From the NCBI RefSeq assembly GCF_030246865.1, contig NZ_CP126738.1, forward strand, positions 2,604,001 to 2,668,000: DNA of 64,000 nt, written 5' to 3'. The stretch's first letter is position 1; the number at the start of each line of letters is the position of its first letter. Below the pieces are notes generated by a model, which saw nothing but the letters and a program-made list of their open reading frames with translations, was not told where the DNA came from and ran no database searches. Below are positions 25,478-34,007 of this stretch, one piece after another. The position numbers were made by a program, and so were the translations under genes. The DNA is from Microbacterium sp. zg-B96. GTDB lineage: Bacteria; Actinomycetota; Actinomycetes; Actinomycetales; Microbacteriaceae.

Positions 25478-25510
25478 CCCGGCCCGGGTCCCCACCCTCC
25501 CCAAGACCGT

Positions 25511-25575
25511 GAGACCACAGCTGGTCGCCGAGACGTCGGGAACTTCCCACTGTCTCGGCGACCAGCTGTGGTCTC
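25511..25575. repeat. 65-bp near-palindromic element, copy 3
   Basis: Arms at 25511-25534 and 25552-25575 pair perfectly over 24 bp. The loop contains GGGAACTTCCC. It follows the ROK gene by 33 bases and lies in a 312-bp gap before the oxidoreductase gene. Here the flanking genes are co-directional, not convergent. Confidence 0.9.
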
Positions 25576-25789
25576 AGCGGGGGGTGCGGTCCGCGGCGGG
25601 GGACGCGACCCTGAGCGGATGCCGCAGGCGGCGGGCACGGGCGGCGCGGCATCCGCGACGCGGGGGCGAGTCTTTTCACCCGCGTAACACGGGCGAGACA
25701 TACTCCGGGTTGACTGGGACCCCCAGCCCCATCCCGGGCCGAACCGAGCAGCACCTGCCGCCACCCGCGGAGCGCGAAAGGAGCGACCG
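25576..25789. other. Intergenic region with a GGATGCC hairpin
   Basis: No gene is seen in this stretch. GCGGATGCCGC (25615-25625) and GCGGCATCCGC (25646-25656) form a perfect 11-bp hairpin with a 20-base loop. A possible -35 TTGACT occurs at 25710-25715 without a clear -10. AAAGGAG just before 25790 is the Shine-Dalgarno of the next gene. Confidence 0.5.
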
Positions 25790-26821
25790 ATGAGATTCCG
25801 GCCGCTGAGATCGACCGCCGTACCCGATGCGGGACCCCTTGTCGTGTCCGACCCGCCCCCGATGATGAAGGCGGTGCTGTTCGACAAGCCCGGCCCTGCC
25901 GACGTGCTGCACGTCGCCAAGGTGCCGGTGCCCGCGCCGGTGCTCAGCGAGGTGCTGGTGCGCGTCGTCGCCGCCGGCGTCAACCCGATCGATGCCAAGA
26001 CGCGCGGCGGCGGCGGCGCGACTGCCGGGATCACGTCCTACCCCAGCACGATCGGCTTCGACTTCAGCGGCGTCGTCGTGAAGACACCGTATGAGTCCCA
26101 CCCGCTGCCGCCCGGCACGGAGGTCTACGGGATGGTGCCGTTCCCCCGGTCCGGCGGCACCTACGCCGAGTACGTGGTCGTCCCGTCGCTGTCGGTCGCC
26201 CGGAAACCCGCATCCCTCTCCCACGCCGAAGCCGCCGGCGTCCCGCTGGCCGCCCTGACGGCCTGGGGGCTCGTCGTCGAGACCGCCCATGCGCACGAGG
26301 GTCAGCGCATCCTCATCCACGCCGGCAGCGGCGGCGTCGGCCACTTCGCCGTACAGCTGGCGGCGTACTTCGGCGCCTACGTCATCGCGACCGGTTCGGA
26401 GCGCAACCTCTCGTGGCTGCGCGACCTCGGCGCATCCGTGGCGATCGACTACGCCACCACGCGCTTCGAGGACGTCGCCGGCGAGGTGGACGTCGTGATC
26501 GACCTGGTCGGCAACGTGTACGACGACACCGGTTCGCGGTCGCTGTCGGTGCTGCGTCCCGGCGGGCTGTACGTGCTGGTGCCCACCGGCGGGTGGCCGG
26601 GCTACGCGGAGGCGGCCGCGGCCGCCGGCATGCGGGCGACGTCGTACAAGGTCATCCCGGACGGCGGGGTACTCGCGACGCTCGCGCGCCTGCTGGAGTC
26701 GGGCTCGATCCGGGTGTTCCTGGACCGGGTCTTCGACCTCGACGAGGCGGCAGCGGCGCATCTCGAACTCGAGCGTGGGCACACCCGCGGTAAGTCGGTG
26801 CTTCGAGTCAGCGACGACTGA
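25790..26821 (+). CDS. Zinc-independent medium-chain reductase (quinone oxidoreductase-like)
   Basis: 343 residues of the MDR superfamily without structural or catalytic zinc ligands. It has VVAAGVNPIDAKTR, the YxxxEYVVVP region GTYAEYVVVP, and the NADPH-binding loop IHAGSGGVGHFAVQLAAYFGA. AAAGGAG precedes the ATG at 25790 with a 7-base gap. About 24 N-terminal residues precede the usual start MMKAVLFDKPGP, so internal initiation at 25862 or 25865 is conceivable. It is monocistronic, between ROK and the convergent ArgP-type gene. Likely an NADPH-dependent enone or quinone reductase. Confidence 0.88.
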   Translation: MRFRPLRSTAVPDAGPLVVSDPPPMMKAVLFDKPGPADVLHVAKVPVPAPVLSEVLVRVVAAGVNPIDAKTRGGGGATAGITSYPSTIGFDFSGVVVKTPYESHPLPPGTEVYGMVPFPRSGGTYAEYVVVPSLSVARKPASLSHAEAAGVPLAALTAWGLVVETAHAHEGQRILIHAGSGGVGHFAVQLAAYFGAYVIATGSERNLSWLRDLGASVAIDYATTRFEDVAGEVDVVIDLVGNVYDDTGSRSLSVLRPGGLYVLVPTGGWPGYAEAAAAAGMRATSYKVIPDGGVLATLARLLESGSIRVFLDRVFDLDEAAAAHLELERGHTRGKSVLRVSDD

Positions 26822-26876
26822 CCGCCCCGAGCCCACCCGCCCGCTGCCGCCCGCTCACGGCCGCGTTCTTCCTGAG

Positions 26877-27773
26877 TCATGCGCCGGAAGGGGCGAGCAC
26901 CCGCCGCGCCTCGGCGATCAGTTCGCCGGCAACCGCATCCAGCAGCGGGGAGCGCAGGTTCCACTGCTGCCAGTACAGCGGCACGTCCACGCCTGCCCCA
27001 CCGATCGGCACCAGCTCACCGGCATCCAGCGCTTGCTGCGACTGCAGGCGGGGCAGCATCGCCCAGCCGAGGCCGAGTCGCACGGCGGCGGCGAAGTCGT
27101 TGGATGCCGGCACATAGTGCCGCGGCGGTGCATCCGGGTCGACGCCGCGACCGGCGAGCCAGGTGCGCTGGATATCGTCGCGCCGGTCGAAGTCCACCAG
27201 CGGCGCGGTGGCCAGCGCACTCGCGCTCGCCCCGTCGGGCAGGTGGCGGGCGACGTAGGCCGGCGTTGCAACCGCCTCGTACCGCAGCGTGCCGAGGGCG
27301 CTGACCGCGCACCCTGCGACCGGGGTCGCCCGCGACGTGACCGCGCCCATGACGGTGCCGTTCTCCAGCAGCGCTGCCGTGAAGTCCTGGTCATCGCGGT
27401 GCAGGTCGAACACGACCGGATGCCGCGCCGCCAGCCGCCCCAGCGGTGGCAGGAACCAGGTGGCGAGGGAATCGGCGTTCACCGCGAGCGGCACCGAGAC
27501 CACACCCTCGTCCGGGTCGCCGAGCTCACGCAGCGCGTCATGCTCGAGCAGCCCCACTTGGCGGGCCAGGCGCACCACGGCTCCCCCGGCCTCGGTGAGC
27601 CGCACCGGTTTCGCCCGCACCAGCAGCACCCGCCCGACGTGCTCCTCGAGTGCCTTGATGCGCTGACTGACGGCGGACGGGGTCACGTGCAGGCGGCGCG
27701 CCGCGGCATCCAACGTGCCCTCGTCGACGACGACGGCGAGGGTCTCGGCCAGCTCAGCAGGAATCCGCATCAT
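26877..27773 (-). CDS. LysR-type regulator of the ArgP/LysG group
   Basis: 298 residues. The N-terminal winged helix (LAVVVDEGTLDAAARRLHVTPSAVSQRIKALEEHVGRVLLVR) matches ArgP/IciA/LysG closely. An effector-binding domain follows. It is transcribed away from a LysE-type exporter gene, 68 bases apart. That arrangement is typical of LysG, which activates lysE when basic amino acids accumulate. Start is the ATG at 27773; a TTG at 27776 and an ATG at 27770 are alternatives. Confidence 0.9.
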   Translation of the reverse strand: MMRIPAELAETLAVVVDEGTLDAAARRLHVTPSAVSQRIKALEEHVGRVLLVRAKPVRLTEAGGAVVRLARQVGLLEHDALRELGDPDEGVVSVPLAVNADSLATWFLPPLGRLAARHPVVFDLHRDDQDFTAALLENGTVMGAVTSRATPVAGCAVSALGTLRYEAVATPAYVARHLPDGASASALATAPLVDFDRRDDIQRTWLAGRGVDPDAPPRHYVPASNDFAAAVRLGLGWAMLPRLQSQQALDAGELVPIGGAGVDVPLYWQQWNLRSPLLDAVAGELIAEARRVLAPSGA

Positions 27774-27841
27774 CAATAATGCTAATGGTACGGAAGAATC
27801 CTGAGCTGTACTGATAGCCGCCGCGGTCGTAGCGTCGAACC

Positions 27842-28504
27842 GTGCTCCCCTCCCTCGCCGCCGGATTCGCCCTCGGCCTCTCGCTCATCGTCGCGATCGG
27901 CGCGCAGAACCTGTTCGTGCTGCGGCAGGGGGTACGCCGCGAACACGTCGCGGCCGTGGCGACGGTGTGCGCGGTGTCGGATGCCGCGCTGATCGCGGCG
28001 GGGGTATCGGGACTCGGCCTCGTGTTGCAGGCGGTGCCCTGGCTCATCGACGTGGTGCGCTGGGCGGGCGCGGTGTTCCTGCTCGGCTACGCGCTGCTGG
28101 CGGCGCGGCGCGCGTGGCGGCCGTCGGGCGCAGCACTCCGGGCGACTGCGGCGGGTGGGGCGCCCGCGGCGGAGTCGGCTCCGGCGACGCCGGACGGCGC
28201 CGTCTCGACGGGCACGCGCCTGGGCCCTGTGCTGCTCACGTGCCTTGCACTGACCTGGCTGAACCCGCACGTCTACCTCGACACGGTGTTCCTGCTGGGC
28301 AGCGTCGCCAGCACCCACGGCGACCATCGTTGGGTGTTCGCCGCGGGTGCGATGACCGCGAGCGTCGTGTGGTTCTTCGCTCTGGCATACGGCTCCCGCG
28401 TGCTGGGCCGATGGCTGGCGACGCCTCGCGCATGGCGGGTGCTCGACGGGATCATCGCCGTCGTGATGGCGGCGCTCGCGGTCAGCCTCGTGCTGCCGCG
28501 GTGA
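27842..28504 (+). CDS. LysE/ArgO-family amino acid exporter
   Basis: 220 residues and about six membrane segments. LysE signatures are SLIVAIGAQNLFVLRQGVRREH and LTWLNPHVYLDTVFLLGSV. It exports L-lysine/L-arginine-like amino acids. The GTG at 27842 has no Shine-Dalgarno, but a -10-like TAGCGT (27830-27835) precedes it by 6 nt, so the transcript is probably leaderless. A polar loop near residues 97-122 is Ala/Pro-rich. Control by the divergent ArgP-type protein is inferred. Confidence 0.9.
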   Translation: MLPSLAAGFALGLSLIVAIGAQNLFVLRQGVRREHVAAVATVCAVSDAALIAAGVSGLGLVLQAVPWLIDVVRWAGAVFLLGYALLAARRAWRPSGAALRATAAGGAPAAESAPATPDGAVSTGTRLGPVLLTCLALTWLNPHVYLDTVFLLGSVASTHGDHRWVFAAGAMTASVVWFFALAYGSRVLGRWLATPRAWRVLDGIIAVVMAALAVSLVLPR

Positions 28505-28546
28505 ACACGGTCGCGGTGACACCCGATGCACGGCACGATGGAGGCT

Positions 28547-28822
28547 ATGAGGCGCGTGCACGTGATCGTTCGAGGCGACGTTCAGGGCGTCGGCTACCGG
28601 TACACGATGCGCATGGTGGCACGGGATGCCGGCACCTCGGGATGGGTGCGCAACCGCCGCGACGGCTCGGTCGAGGCGGAGATCGAGGGCACCGACGACC
28701 AGGTCGATGAGGTGCTCGCGTGGATGGCCGAGGGCCCGCCGGGATCCCGCGTCGACGACGCCGCCGTCACTGAGCGCGACCCGAGCGGCGAGGCCACGTT
28801 CGAGGTGCTCCCCGACGCCTGA
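28547..28822 (+). CDS. acyP: Acylphosphatase
   Basis: 91 residues. It has the complete acylphosphatase signature VHVIVRGDVQGVGYRYTMR (catalytic Arg) and GWVRNRRDGSVEAEIEG (catalytic Asn). The enzyme hydrolyses acyl phosphates such as carbamoyl or acetyl phosphate. I start at ATG 28547, which begins the conserved core; GGAGG is only 2 bases upstream, so the ATGs at 28538 or 28526 may be used instead. It converges with the rplK-rplA operon, with a bidirectional hairpin in between. Confidence 0.9.
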   Translation: MRRVHVIVRGDVQGVGYRYTMRMVARDAGTSGWVRNRRDGSVEAEIEGTDDQVDEVLAWMAEGPPGSRVDDAAVTERDPSGEATFEVLPDA

Positions 28823-28933
28823 GTCGCCCGTCCGCGCGTGCCCGCAACACCCGCTCCCCTGTCACGAATGAGGGCCGGCGGCGACCATCTGCGACGGGCG
28901 AGGGATCAAGCGAAGAGCCCCGGGAACGACGAA

Positions 28934-28959
28934 GGGACCCCGCCCGAAGGCGAGGTCCC
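28934..28959 (-). terminator. Terminator-like hairpin of rplK-rplA
   Basis: GGGACC-C-CGCC, loop CGAA, GGCG-A-GGTCCC. The stem has ten pairs with one mismatch, 19 bases after the rplA stop. It also faces the acylphosphatase gene, so it may serve both. Confidence 0.7.
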
Positions 28960-28978
28960 ATCGTGTAAGCGCGGTGGC

Positions 28979-29665
28979 TCAGAACACGTTGACATCCAGC
29001 GGGATGCCGGGGCCGAACGTGGTCGACATGGCACCCTTCTGGATGTAGCGGCCCTTGGAGCTGGACGGCTTCAAACGCACGATCTCTTCGAGAGCGGCGT
29101 TGAAGTTCTCATCCAGCTGCTCAGCGGTGAACGAGGCCTTGCCGACGACGAAGTGCACGTTGGCGTGCTTGTCGACGCGGAACTCGATCTTGCCGCCCTT
29201 GATCTCCTCCACGGCCTTGGCCGGGTTGGGGGTCACGGTGCCGGTCTTGGGGTTCGGCATGAGGCCACGGGGACCCAGCACCTTACCCAGGCGACCGACC
29301 TGGCCCATGAGCTCAGGGGTCGACACCGCGGCGTCGAAGTTGGTCCAGCCGCCGGCGACCTTCTCGATGAGCTCGGCGCCACCGACCTCGTCGGCGCCTG
29401 CGGCGATGGCGGCCTCAGCGGCCGGGCCCGTCGCGAAGACGATGACGCGGGCGGTCTTACCCGTGCCGTGCGGCAGGATGACCGTGCCACGGACCATCTG
29501 GTCCGCCTTGCGCGGGTCGACGGCGAGCTTGAGCGCAACCTCGACGGTCGAGTCGAACTTCTTCGACCCGGTCTCCTTGGCCAGCTGCACCGCCTCGGTG
29601 GACGAGTAGAACTTGCCGGGCTCGATCTTCTCGGCGGCAGCGTTGTAAACCTTGGACTTAGCCAT
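28979..29665 (-). CDS. rplA: 50S ribosomal protein L1
   Basis: 228 residues, the usual length. Conserved L1 stretches include [50 protein letters not shown] and [10 protein letters not shown]1 forms the mobile stalk by the E site and is an autogenous translational repressor of the L11 operon. ATG 29665 is used because [11 protein letters not shown] is the conserved start; the frame open to 29689 overlaps rplK. It follows rplK by 13 bases. Confidence 0.98.
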   Translation of the reverse strand: MAKSKVYNAAAEKIEPGKFYSSTEAVQLAKETGSKKFDSTVEVALKLAVDPRKADQMVRGTVILPHGTGKTARVIVFATGPAAEAAIAAGADEVGGAELIEKVAGGWTNFDAAVSTPELMGQVGRLGKVLGPRGLMPNPKTGTVTPNPAKAVEEIKGGKIEFRVDKHANVHFVVGKASFTAEQLDENFNAALEEIVRLKPSSSKGRYIQKGAMSTTFGPGIPLDVNVF

Positions 29666-29678
29666 GTTCGTTATCCCC

Positions 29679-30110
29679 TCAGTCCTCAACCGTGATGCCC
29701 ATGGAACGGGCGGTGCCGGCGATGATCTTCGAGGCGGCCTCGATGTCGTTCGCGTTCAGGTCGGGCTGCTTCGCCTCGGCGATCTGACGGACCTGGTCCT
29801 TGGTGAGCTTGCCCACCTTGGTGGTGTGGGGCACGGCGGAGCCCTTGGCCACACCGGCGGCCTTCTTGATCAGCTCGGCTGCAGGCGGCGTCTTCAGGAT
29901 GAACGTGAAGCTGCGGTCCTCGTAGACGGTGATCTCCACGGGGATGACGTTGCCGCGCTGCGACTCGGTCGCGGCGTTGTACGCCTTGCAGAACTCCATG
30001 ATGTTGACGCCGTGCTGACCGAGCGCGGGGCCGATCGGCGGCGCCGGGTTGGCGGCGCCAGCCTTGATCTGGAGCTTGATCAGGCCGGTCACCTTCTTCT
30101 TGGGTGCCAT
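29679..30110 (-). CDS. rplK: 50S ribosomal protein L11
   Basis: 143 residues. The N-terminal domain [42 protein letters not shown] carries the thiostrepton-region prolines. The C-terminal domain binds 23S rRNA ([49 protein letters not shown]). GAGGAAGCAAC precedes the ATG. A ~115-nt leader is likely, with a -10-like TAAGAT on the minus strand at 30237-30232. Confidence 0.98.
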   Translation of the reverse strand: MAPKKKVTGLIKLQIKAGAANPAPPIGPALGQHGVNIMEFCKAYNAATESQRGNVIPVEITVYEDRSFTFILKTPPAAELIKKAAGVAKGSAVPHTTKVGKLTKDQVRQIAEAKQPDLNANDIEAASKIIAGTARSMGITVED

Positions 30111-30255
30111 GTGTTGCTTCCTCTCCTCGAGGGACCGGTCCTTAGCGCGGACCGTATCCATCTCCCGCGAATCCGGCGGTTCCGGACGGCGGTTCGTCTG
30201 CGCGCGCGTTAACGAACGTGCAAACCCCACAATCTTACCCGATGCCCGGTGCACG

Positions 30256-30297
30256 CGAGAACGCCCCGTCTGGCGTGAGCCGGGCGGGGCGTTCTCG
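30256..30297 (-). terminator. Hairpin between nusG and rplK
   Basis: CGAGAACGCCCCG (30256-30268) and CGGGGCGTTCTCG (30285-30297) form a perfect 13-bp stem with a 16-base loop and no T-run. It lies ~60 bases after the nusG stop, just before the putative rplK promoter. Confidence 0.65.
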
Positions 30298-30310
30298 GGT
30301 GCGTTCGGGG

Positions 30311-30348
30311 GTTTCGATACGCCGCCTGCGGCGGCTACTCAACCACCG
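30311..30348. repeat. REP-like sequence downstream of nusG
   Basis: GTTTCGATACGCC followed by GCGGCTACTCAACCACCGG, with the palindromic core GCCGCCTGCGGCGGC at 30321-30335. This resembles short intergenic repeats of the form TTTCGATAC...CTCAACC that I associate with Microbacteriaceae genomes. Only one copy is in this window, so the repeat status is from memory and not demonstrated here. Confidence 0.5.
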
Positions 30349-30355
30349 GGCCGAA

Positions 30356-31456
30356 TCAGAGTTTCGTGACCTGGTCGAACGAGAGCTCGACGGGGGTCTC
30401 GCGCTCGAACAGGGAGACGAGCACCGTGAGCTTGCCGCTCTCGGGCTTGATCTCGCTGATCGTGCCGGGAAGACCGGCGAACGAGCCTTCCTTGATCGTG
30501 ATCGTCTCGCCGACCTCGAAGTCGACCTCGGCGGGGATGGAGCGCGCCTGCGTCGCGGAGCCCTTGGCGCCGCCACCCTTTGCGGATGCGACCTCCTTGA
30601 TCTCCACGAGCGACTTGAGCATGTTGAAGGCCTCTTCGAAGCGAAGCGGCGTGGGGTTGTGCGCGTTGCCGACGAAGCCGGTCACGCCGGGCGTGTGACG
30701 CACGACCGACCAGGTGTCCTCGTTCAGTTCCATGCGCACGAGCACGTAGCCGGGGATCCGGACGCGCGTGACCATCTTGCGCTGACCGTTCTTGATCTCG
30801 ACGACGTCCTCCATGGGGACCTCGACCTGGTAGATGTCCTCTTCCACCTCGAGCGTCGACTTGCGCTGCTCGATGTTCGCCTTCACCTTGCGCTCGAAGC
30901 CGGCGTAGGAGTGGATGACGTACCACTTGCCCGGCAGGCTGCGAAGTTCGGTGCGGAAGGCCTCGTACGGGTCCTCTTCGGCGTCTTCGTCGGCGTCTTC
31001 AGCGGCGCTGGCGGTACCTGCGGCGGCCGCGAAGTCGCTCAGGAAGTCGTCGTCCAGGGCGGGCTCATCGGGCTCGCCGTTGACGTCGGGGCCGTCGTAA
31101 GGAGTGACCTCGTCGGCCTCCTCCGCGACGCGCTCGGCCTGCTCTTCGGCGAGCGAGTCGGTGAGCACCTCGGCAGCAGCCTCGACCTCGGCGGCCTCGT
31201 CGATCTCCAGGGCGTCGTTCACGATGGCATCCGCCTCCGGGTCGTCGATTTCGATGTCGTCCAGCTCGCTCAGGTCCGCGTCGTCGCCGTCCTGGTCCTC
31301 GGCGTTGTCGTCCACGATGTGCAGCGCGAGGTGCTCAGCCGGCTCGGCGGCGCGCTCCTCAGCGGCGAGCACGTTGCCCTCCTGGGCTTCGTCGTCCTCG
31401 CTGGACTGCTCTGCGGCGGTCGCCCAGTCGGCGTCGTCGACATATTTTTCAGTCAC
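30356..31456 (-). CDS. nusG: Transcription elongation/termination factor NusG with a long acidic N-terminal extension
   Basis: 366 residues, about twice E. coli NusG. The NGN domain starts near residue 177 ([20 protein letters not shown]) and the KOW domain is [27 protein letters not shown] near the C-terminus. Residues 1-170 are disordered-looking and strongly acidic ([20 protein letters not shown] and [14 protein letters not shown]). Extended NusG is known in actinobacteria, but this one is at the long end. NusG binds RNA polymerase beneath the clamp and modulates pausing and Rho action. It follows secE by 72 bases. Confidence 0.95.
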   Translation of the reverse strand: MTEKYVDDADWATAAEQSSEDDEAQEGNVLAAEERAAEPAEHLALHIVDDNAEDQDGDDADLSELDDIEIDDPEADAIVNDALEIDEAAEVEAAAEVLTDSLAEEQAERVAEEADEVTPYDGPDVNGEPDEPALDDDFLSDFAAAAGTASAAEDADEDAEEDPYEAFRTELRSLPGKWYVIHSYAGFERKVKANIEQRKSTLEVEEDIYQVEVPMEDVVEIKNGQRKMVTRVRIPGYVLVRMELNEDTWSVVRHTPGVTGFVGNAHNPTPLRFEEAFNMLKSLVEIKEVASAKGGGAKGSATQARSIPAEVDFEVGETITIKEGSFAGLPGTISEIKPESGKLTVLVSLFERETPVELSFDQVTKL

Positions 31457-31528
31457 TTGGGTTCTCTTCCGTTCGTGGTTCCGGTGACATCTCAGCCGAG
31501 GTCACCGGATTGCGTACGTCTGCGCGGC

Positions 31529-31840
31529 TCAGCTCGGGACGCCGAAGACGATCTGGACGACCCAGGTGAACACCCAGTCGAGACCGTAGACGATCGCCAT
31601 CATGACGACGACGAATCCGAGCACGACCCCCGTGAACTTCAGGAGTTCTTGGCGGGTCGGGGTCACGACCTTGCGGAGCTCCGCGAAGACCTCGCGGAAG
31701 AAGTTGGCGATGCGCCGGAAGAAGTTGGCGATGCGCTGGAAGAAGTTGGGCTTCTTCGAGCGCGGCGTGTCGCTGGGGGCGACGCGCGGAGCATCGCCGG
31801 TCTCGACGACCTCGCCCTTCGATTCGTCCTGGACCATCAA
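31529..31840 (-). CDS. secE: Preprotein translocase subunit SecE
   Basis: 103 residues with one C-terminal membrane segment (FTGVVLGFVVVMMAIVYGLDWVFTWVVQIVF). The preceding amphipathic helix and FREVFAELRKVVTPTRQELL are the conserved SecE core that clamps SecY. The cytosolic N-terminus contains a duplicated heptapeptide (RIANFFR twice, plus a partial third), caused by a 21-bp tandem repeat at 31696-31750. It is in the standard tRNA-Trp-secE-nusG order. Confidence 0.95.
   Translation of the reverse strand: MMVQDESKGEVVETGDAPRVAPSDTPRSKKPNFFQRIANFFRRIANFFREVFAELRKVVTPTRQELLKFTGVVLGFVVVMMAIVYGLDWVFTWVVQIVFGVPS
31696..31750. repeat. 21-bp in-frame tandem repeat within secE
   Basis: The unit GGAAGAAGTTGGCGATGCGC plus one base starts at 31696, 31717 and 31738 (last unit partial). 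It encodes the duplicated RIANFFR stretch before the membrane segment. Confidence 0.85.
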
Positions 31841-31884
31841 CTCCGCCTGTTAGTGACCTTGGTGTGCCAGCATGTGCTGACGCG

Positions 31885-31957
<73 letters not shown>

Positions 31958-32116
31958 AAGACCCGGAGGTCTTGGGTGAAATCGCACTCCTGTCGTGTCG
32001 CTGCGGGGCTTCCCGTCGGCGGGCACGGCGAAAGAATGCAGATTTCGACTGCACATCCCAGTGTACGGCATGCCTTCACTGCCCAGCGAATCACCCGGGG
32101 TCGGCGGCGGCCGGGA

Positions 32117-32554
32117 TCAGTAATCTGCGATGCCGTAGCGGTCTGGCTCCGGCCACCGCTGGAAGGCCCTCCCCGACAGCACGTGCGGATCGATCCGGAC
32201 ATAGTGGTACTTCAGGGTGGGCACCCACGGCCGCAGCGCCAGCGCGTCGGCGGCGCGCACCTCATCGCTGGTGTCCAGCACGCGGGCACGGCCGCGGGCG
32301 ACCACGCTCCACGCGTCGACATCGGTGTGATCGTCGACCTGGAACAGCACCTCGTCGTTCACGCTGAGCTCGAACAGCTTGCTCCCCGGCGCGGTGCGGA
32401 ACAGGATCGCCCCGTCGGCGACGACGTAGTTCACCGGGAAGATGTCCATCACGTCGTGGACGTGCGTGACGATGCGGCCGAGCTCCTGCTCGGCGAGCTT
32501 GTCCCAGCATTCCTGGTCGGACAGGGCGGCAACGGGTTCCTGCGTCTGGTCCAT
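32117..32554 (-). CDS. Pyridoxamine 5'-phosphate oxidase-like (split beta-barrel) protein
   Basis: 145 residues with the flavin-binding split-barrel fold. It starts VAALSDQECWDKLAEQELGRIVTHVHDVMDIFPVNYVV, followed by ILFRTAPGSKL, DEVLFQVDDHTDVDAWSVVARGRARVL and a C-terminal YHYVRIDPHVLSGRAF. Related actinobacterial proteins bind F420, FMN or haem and reduce small molecules. The cofactor cannot be fixed from sequence. ATG 32554 begins the conserved domain; the frame open to 32980 overlaps the aldehyde dehydrogenase gene. It may be the last gene of the GABA operon or independent. Confidence 0.82.
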   Translation of the reverse strand: MDQTQEPVAALSDQECWDKLAEQELGRIVTHVHDVMDIFPVNYVVADGAILFRTAPGSKLFELSVNDEVLFQVDDHTDVDAWSVVARGRARVLDTSDEVRAADALALRPWVPTLKYHYVRIDPHVLSGRAFQRWPEPDRYGIADY

Positions 32555-32594
32555 GCCCACATCCAAGCGTGGAGGGGGCGCGGATGCCAGTGCT

Positions 32595-33989
32595 TTACGC
32601 CCCGCCGGCCCCACCCGCCGCACCCGGCGCCACCCGGATGAGCTTCTTGTTGACGAACTCGTCTGCTGCGAGCAGGCCCAGTTCGCGTCCGGTGCCGCTG
32701 CGCTTGACCCCGCCGAAAGGCAACTCCGGCGAGTCGGCGAGCACGAGGTTGACGTAGACCATGCCCGCTTCGATCCGGTCGGCCACGCGTTCGGCCTGCG
32801 CGGGATCCGTCGTGAAGACGTAGGAGCCGAGTCCGAACCCGGTGTCGTTGGCGATCTGGACGGCCTCGTCCTCGTCCGCGACGCGGTAGACCACGCCGAC
32901 GGGTCCGAAGAACTCCTCCTGATAGGCATCCATGTCCGGCGTGACCCCGGTGAGTACGGTGCCGGGGTAGAACGCGCCATCGCGGGTGCCCCCGGTGACC
33001 AGCGTCGCCCCCTGCGCGACGGCGCGGTCGACCTGGTCGGCGAGGCGCTCGGCGGCGGTCACCGACGACAGCGGGCCCAGCACGGTGTCCTCCGCGAACG
33101 GGTCGCCCACGGTTGCTGCCGCCATGGCAGCGGTGAACTTCTCCAGGAACGCGTCATACAGCTCGTCCACGACGAGGAAGCGCTTGGCGCCGTTGCAGGA
33201 CTGCCCGACGTTGTCCAGCCGCGCGTCGACGGCCGCCTGCACCACCTGGTCGAGGTCGTCGGTGGACAGCAGCAGGAACGGGTCCGAGCCGCCGAGTTCG
33301 AGCACGGCCTTCTTCAGGTTGCGGCCGGCGACCTCCGCCACGGCGGCGCCGGCGCGCTCGGACCCGGTGACGGAGACGCCCTGCACCCGCCGGTCGGCGA
33401 TGACCTCGGCCGCCTGTTCGTTGGTGAGCCGCAGGTCGGTGTACACCCCCGCAGGGAAGCCTGCATCGGCGTAGATCTCGGCGATCGCGGCGGCCGACTG
33501 CGGGCACTGCGAGGCGTGCTTGAGCAGGATCGCGTTCCCCAGCGCGATGTTGGGGGCAGCGAAGCGGGCCACCTGGTAGTACGGGAAGTTCCACGGCATG
33601 ATCCCCAGCAGCACGCCCAGCGGCGCCCGGCGGATGACGGCGGTGCCCTCCCCCAGGATGTCCACCGGGGTGTCCCCGGTGATCTGGTCGATGTGGTCGG
33701 CGTAGTACTCGGTGATGTCGGCGGCGAAGTCCACCTCGCCCTCCGCGGCGGCCAGGGGCTTGCCCATCTCACGCACGATGATCGCGGCGAGGTCGTCACG
33801 GCGCTCGCGGTGCAGTTCGGCGACGCGGCGCAGCAGCCGCGCCCGCTCGGCGGTCGATGACCGGCGCAGCCAGCCGCGGTAGGCCGCGTCGGCGGCGGCG
33901 AGGGCGGATTCCACCTCATCCGCGGTCGCAGTGGGGTAGGTGGCGAGGGTCTCGCCCGTGGCCGGGTTGACGACCGCATACGTGCTCAT
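32595..33989 (-). CDS. NAD(P)-dependent succinate-semialdehyde dehydrogenase, GabD1-like
   Basis: 464 residues, aldehyde dehydrogenase superfamily. It shows IMPWNFPYYQVARFAAPNIALGN, the catalytic Glu region LELGGSDPFLLL and the catalytic Cys in DNVGQSCNGAKRF. It is shorter than the neighbouring paralogue and resembles the GabD1-type enzymes of mycobacteria. It would convert succinate semialdehyde to succinate. It follows the other dehydrogenase gene by 18 bases, closing the putrescine/GABA operon. Confidence 0.88.
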   Translation of the reverse strand: MSTYAVVNPATGETLATYPTATADEVESALAAADAAYRGWLRRSSTAERARLLRRVAELHRERRDDLAAIIVREMGKPLAAAEGEVDFAADITEYYADHIDQITGDTPVDILGEGTAVIRRAPLGVLLGIMPWNFPYYQVARFAAPNIALGNAILLKHASQCPQSAAAIAEIYADAGFPAGVYTDLRLTNEQAAEVIADRRVQGVSVTGSERAGAAVAEVAGRNLKKAVLELGGSDPFLLLSTDDLDQVVQAAVDARLDNVGQSCNGAKRFLVVDELYDAFLEKFTAAMAAATVGDPFAEDTVLGPLSSVTAAERLADQVDRAVAQGATLVTGGTRDGAFYPGTVLTGVTPDMDAYQEEFFGPVGVVYRVADEDEAVQIANDTGFGLGSYVFTTDPAQAERVADRIEAGMVYVNLVLADSPELPFGGVKRSGTGRELGLLAADEFVNKKLIRVAPGAAGGAGGA

Positions 33990-34007
33990 GATGCTCCGTT
34001 CCCCCGG

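Noticed and set aside
21509..25504. A 1331-residue frame joining the ABC ATPase to upstream sequence
   Set aside because: The ATPase starts at 23068 on a 4-base overlap with the dehydrogenase gene. The rest overlaps the dehydrogenase and runs antisense to the ROK gene.
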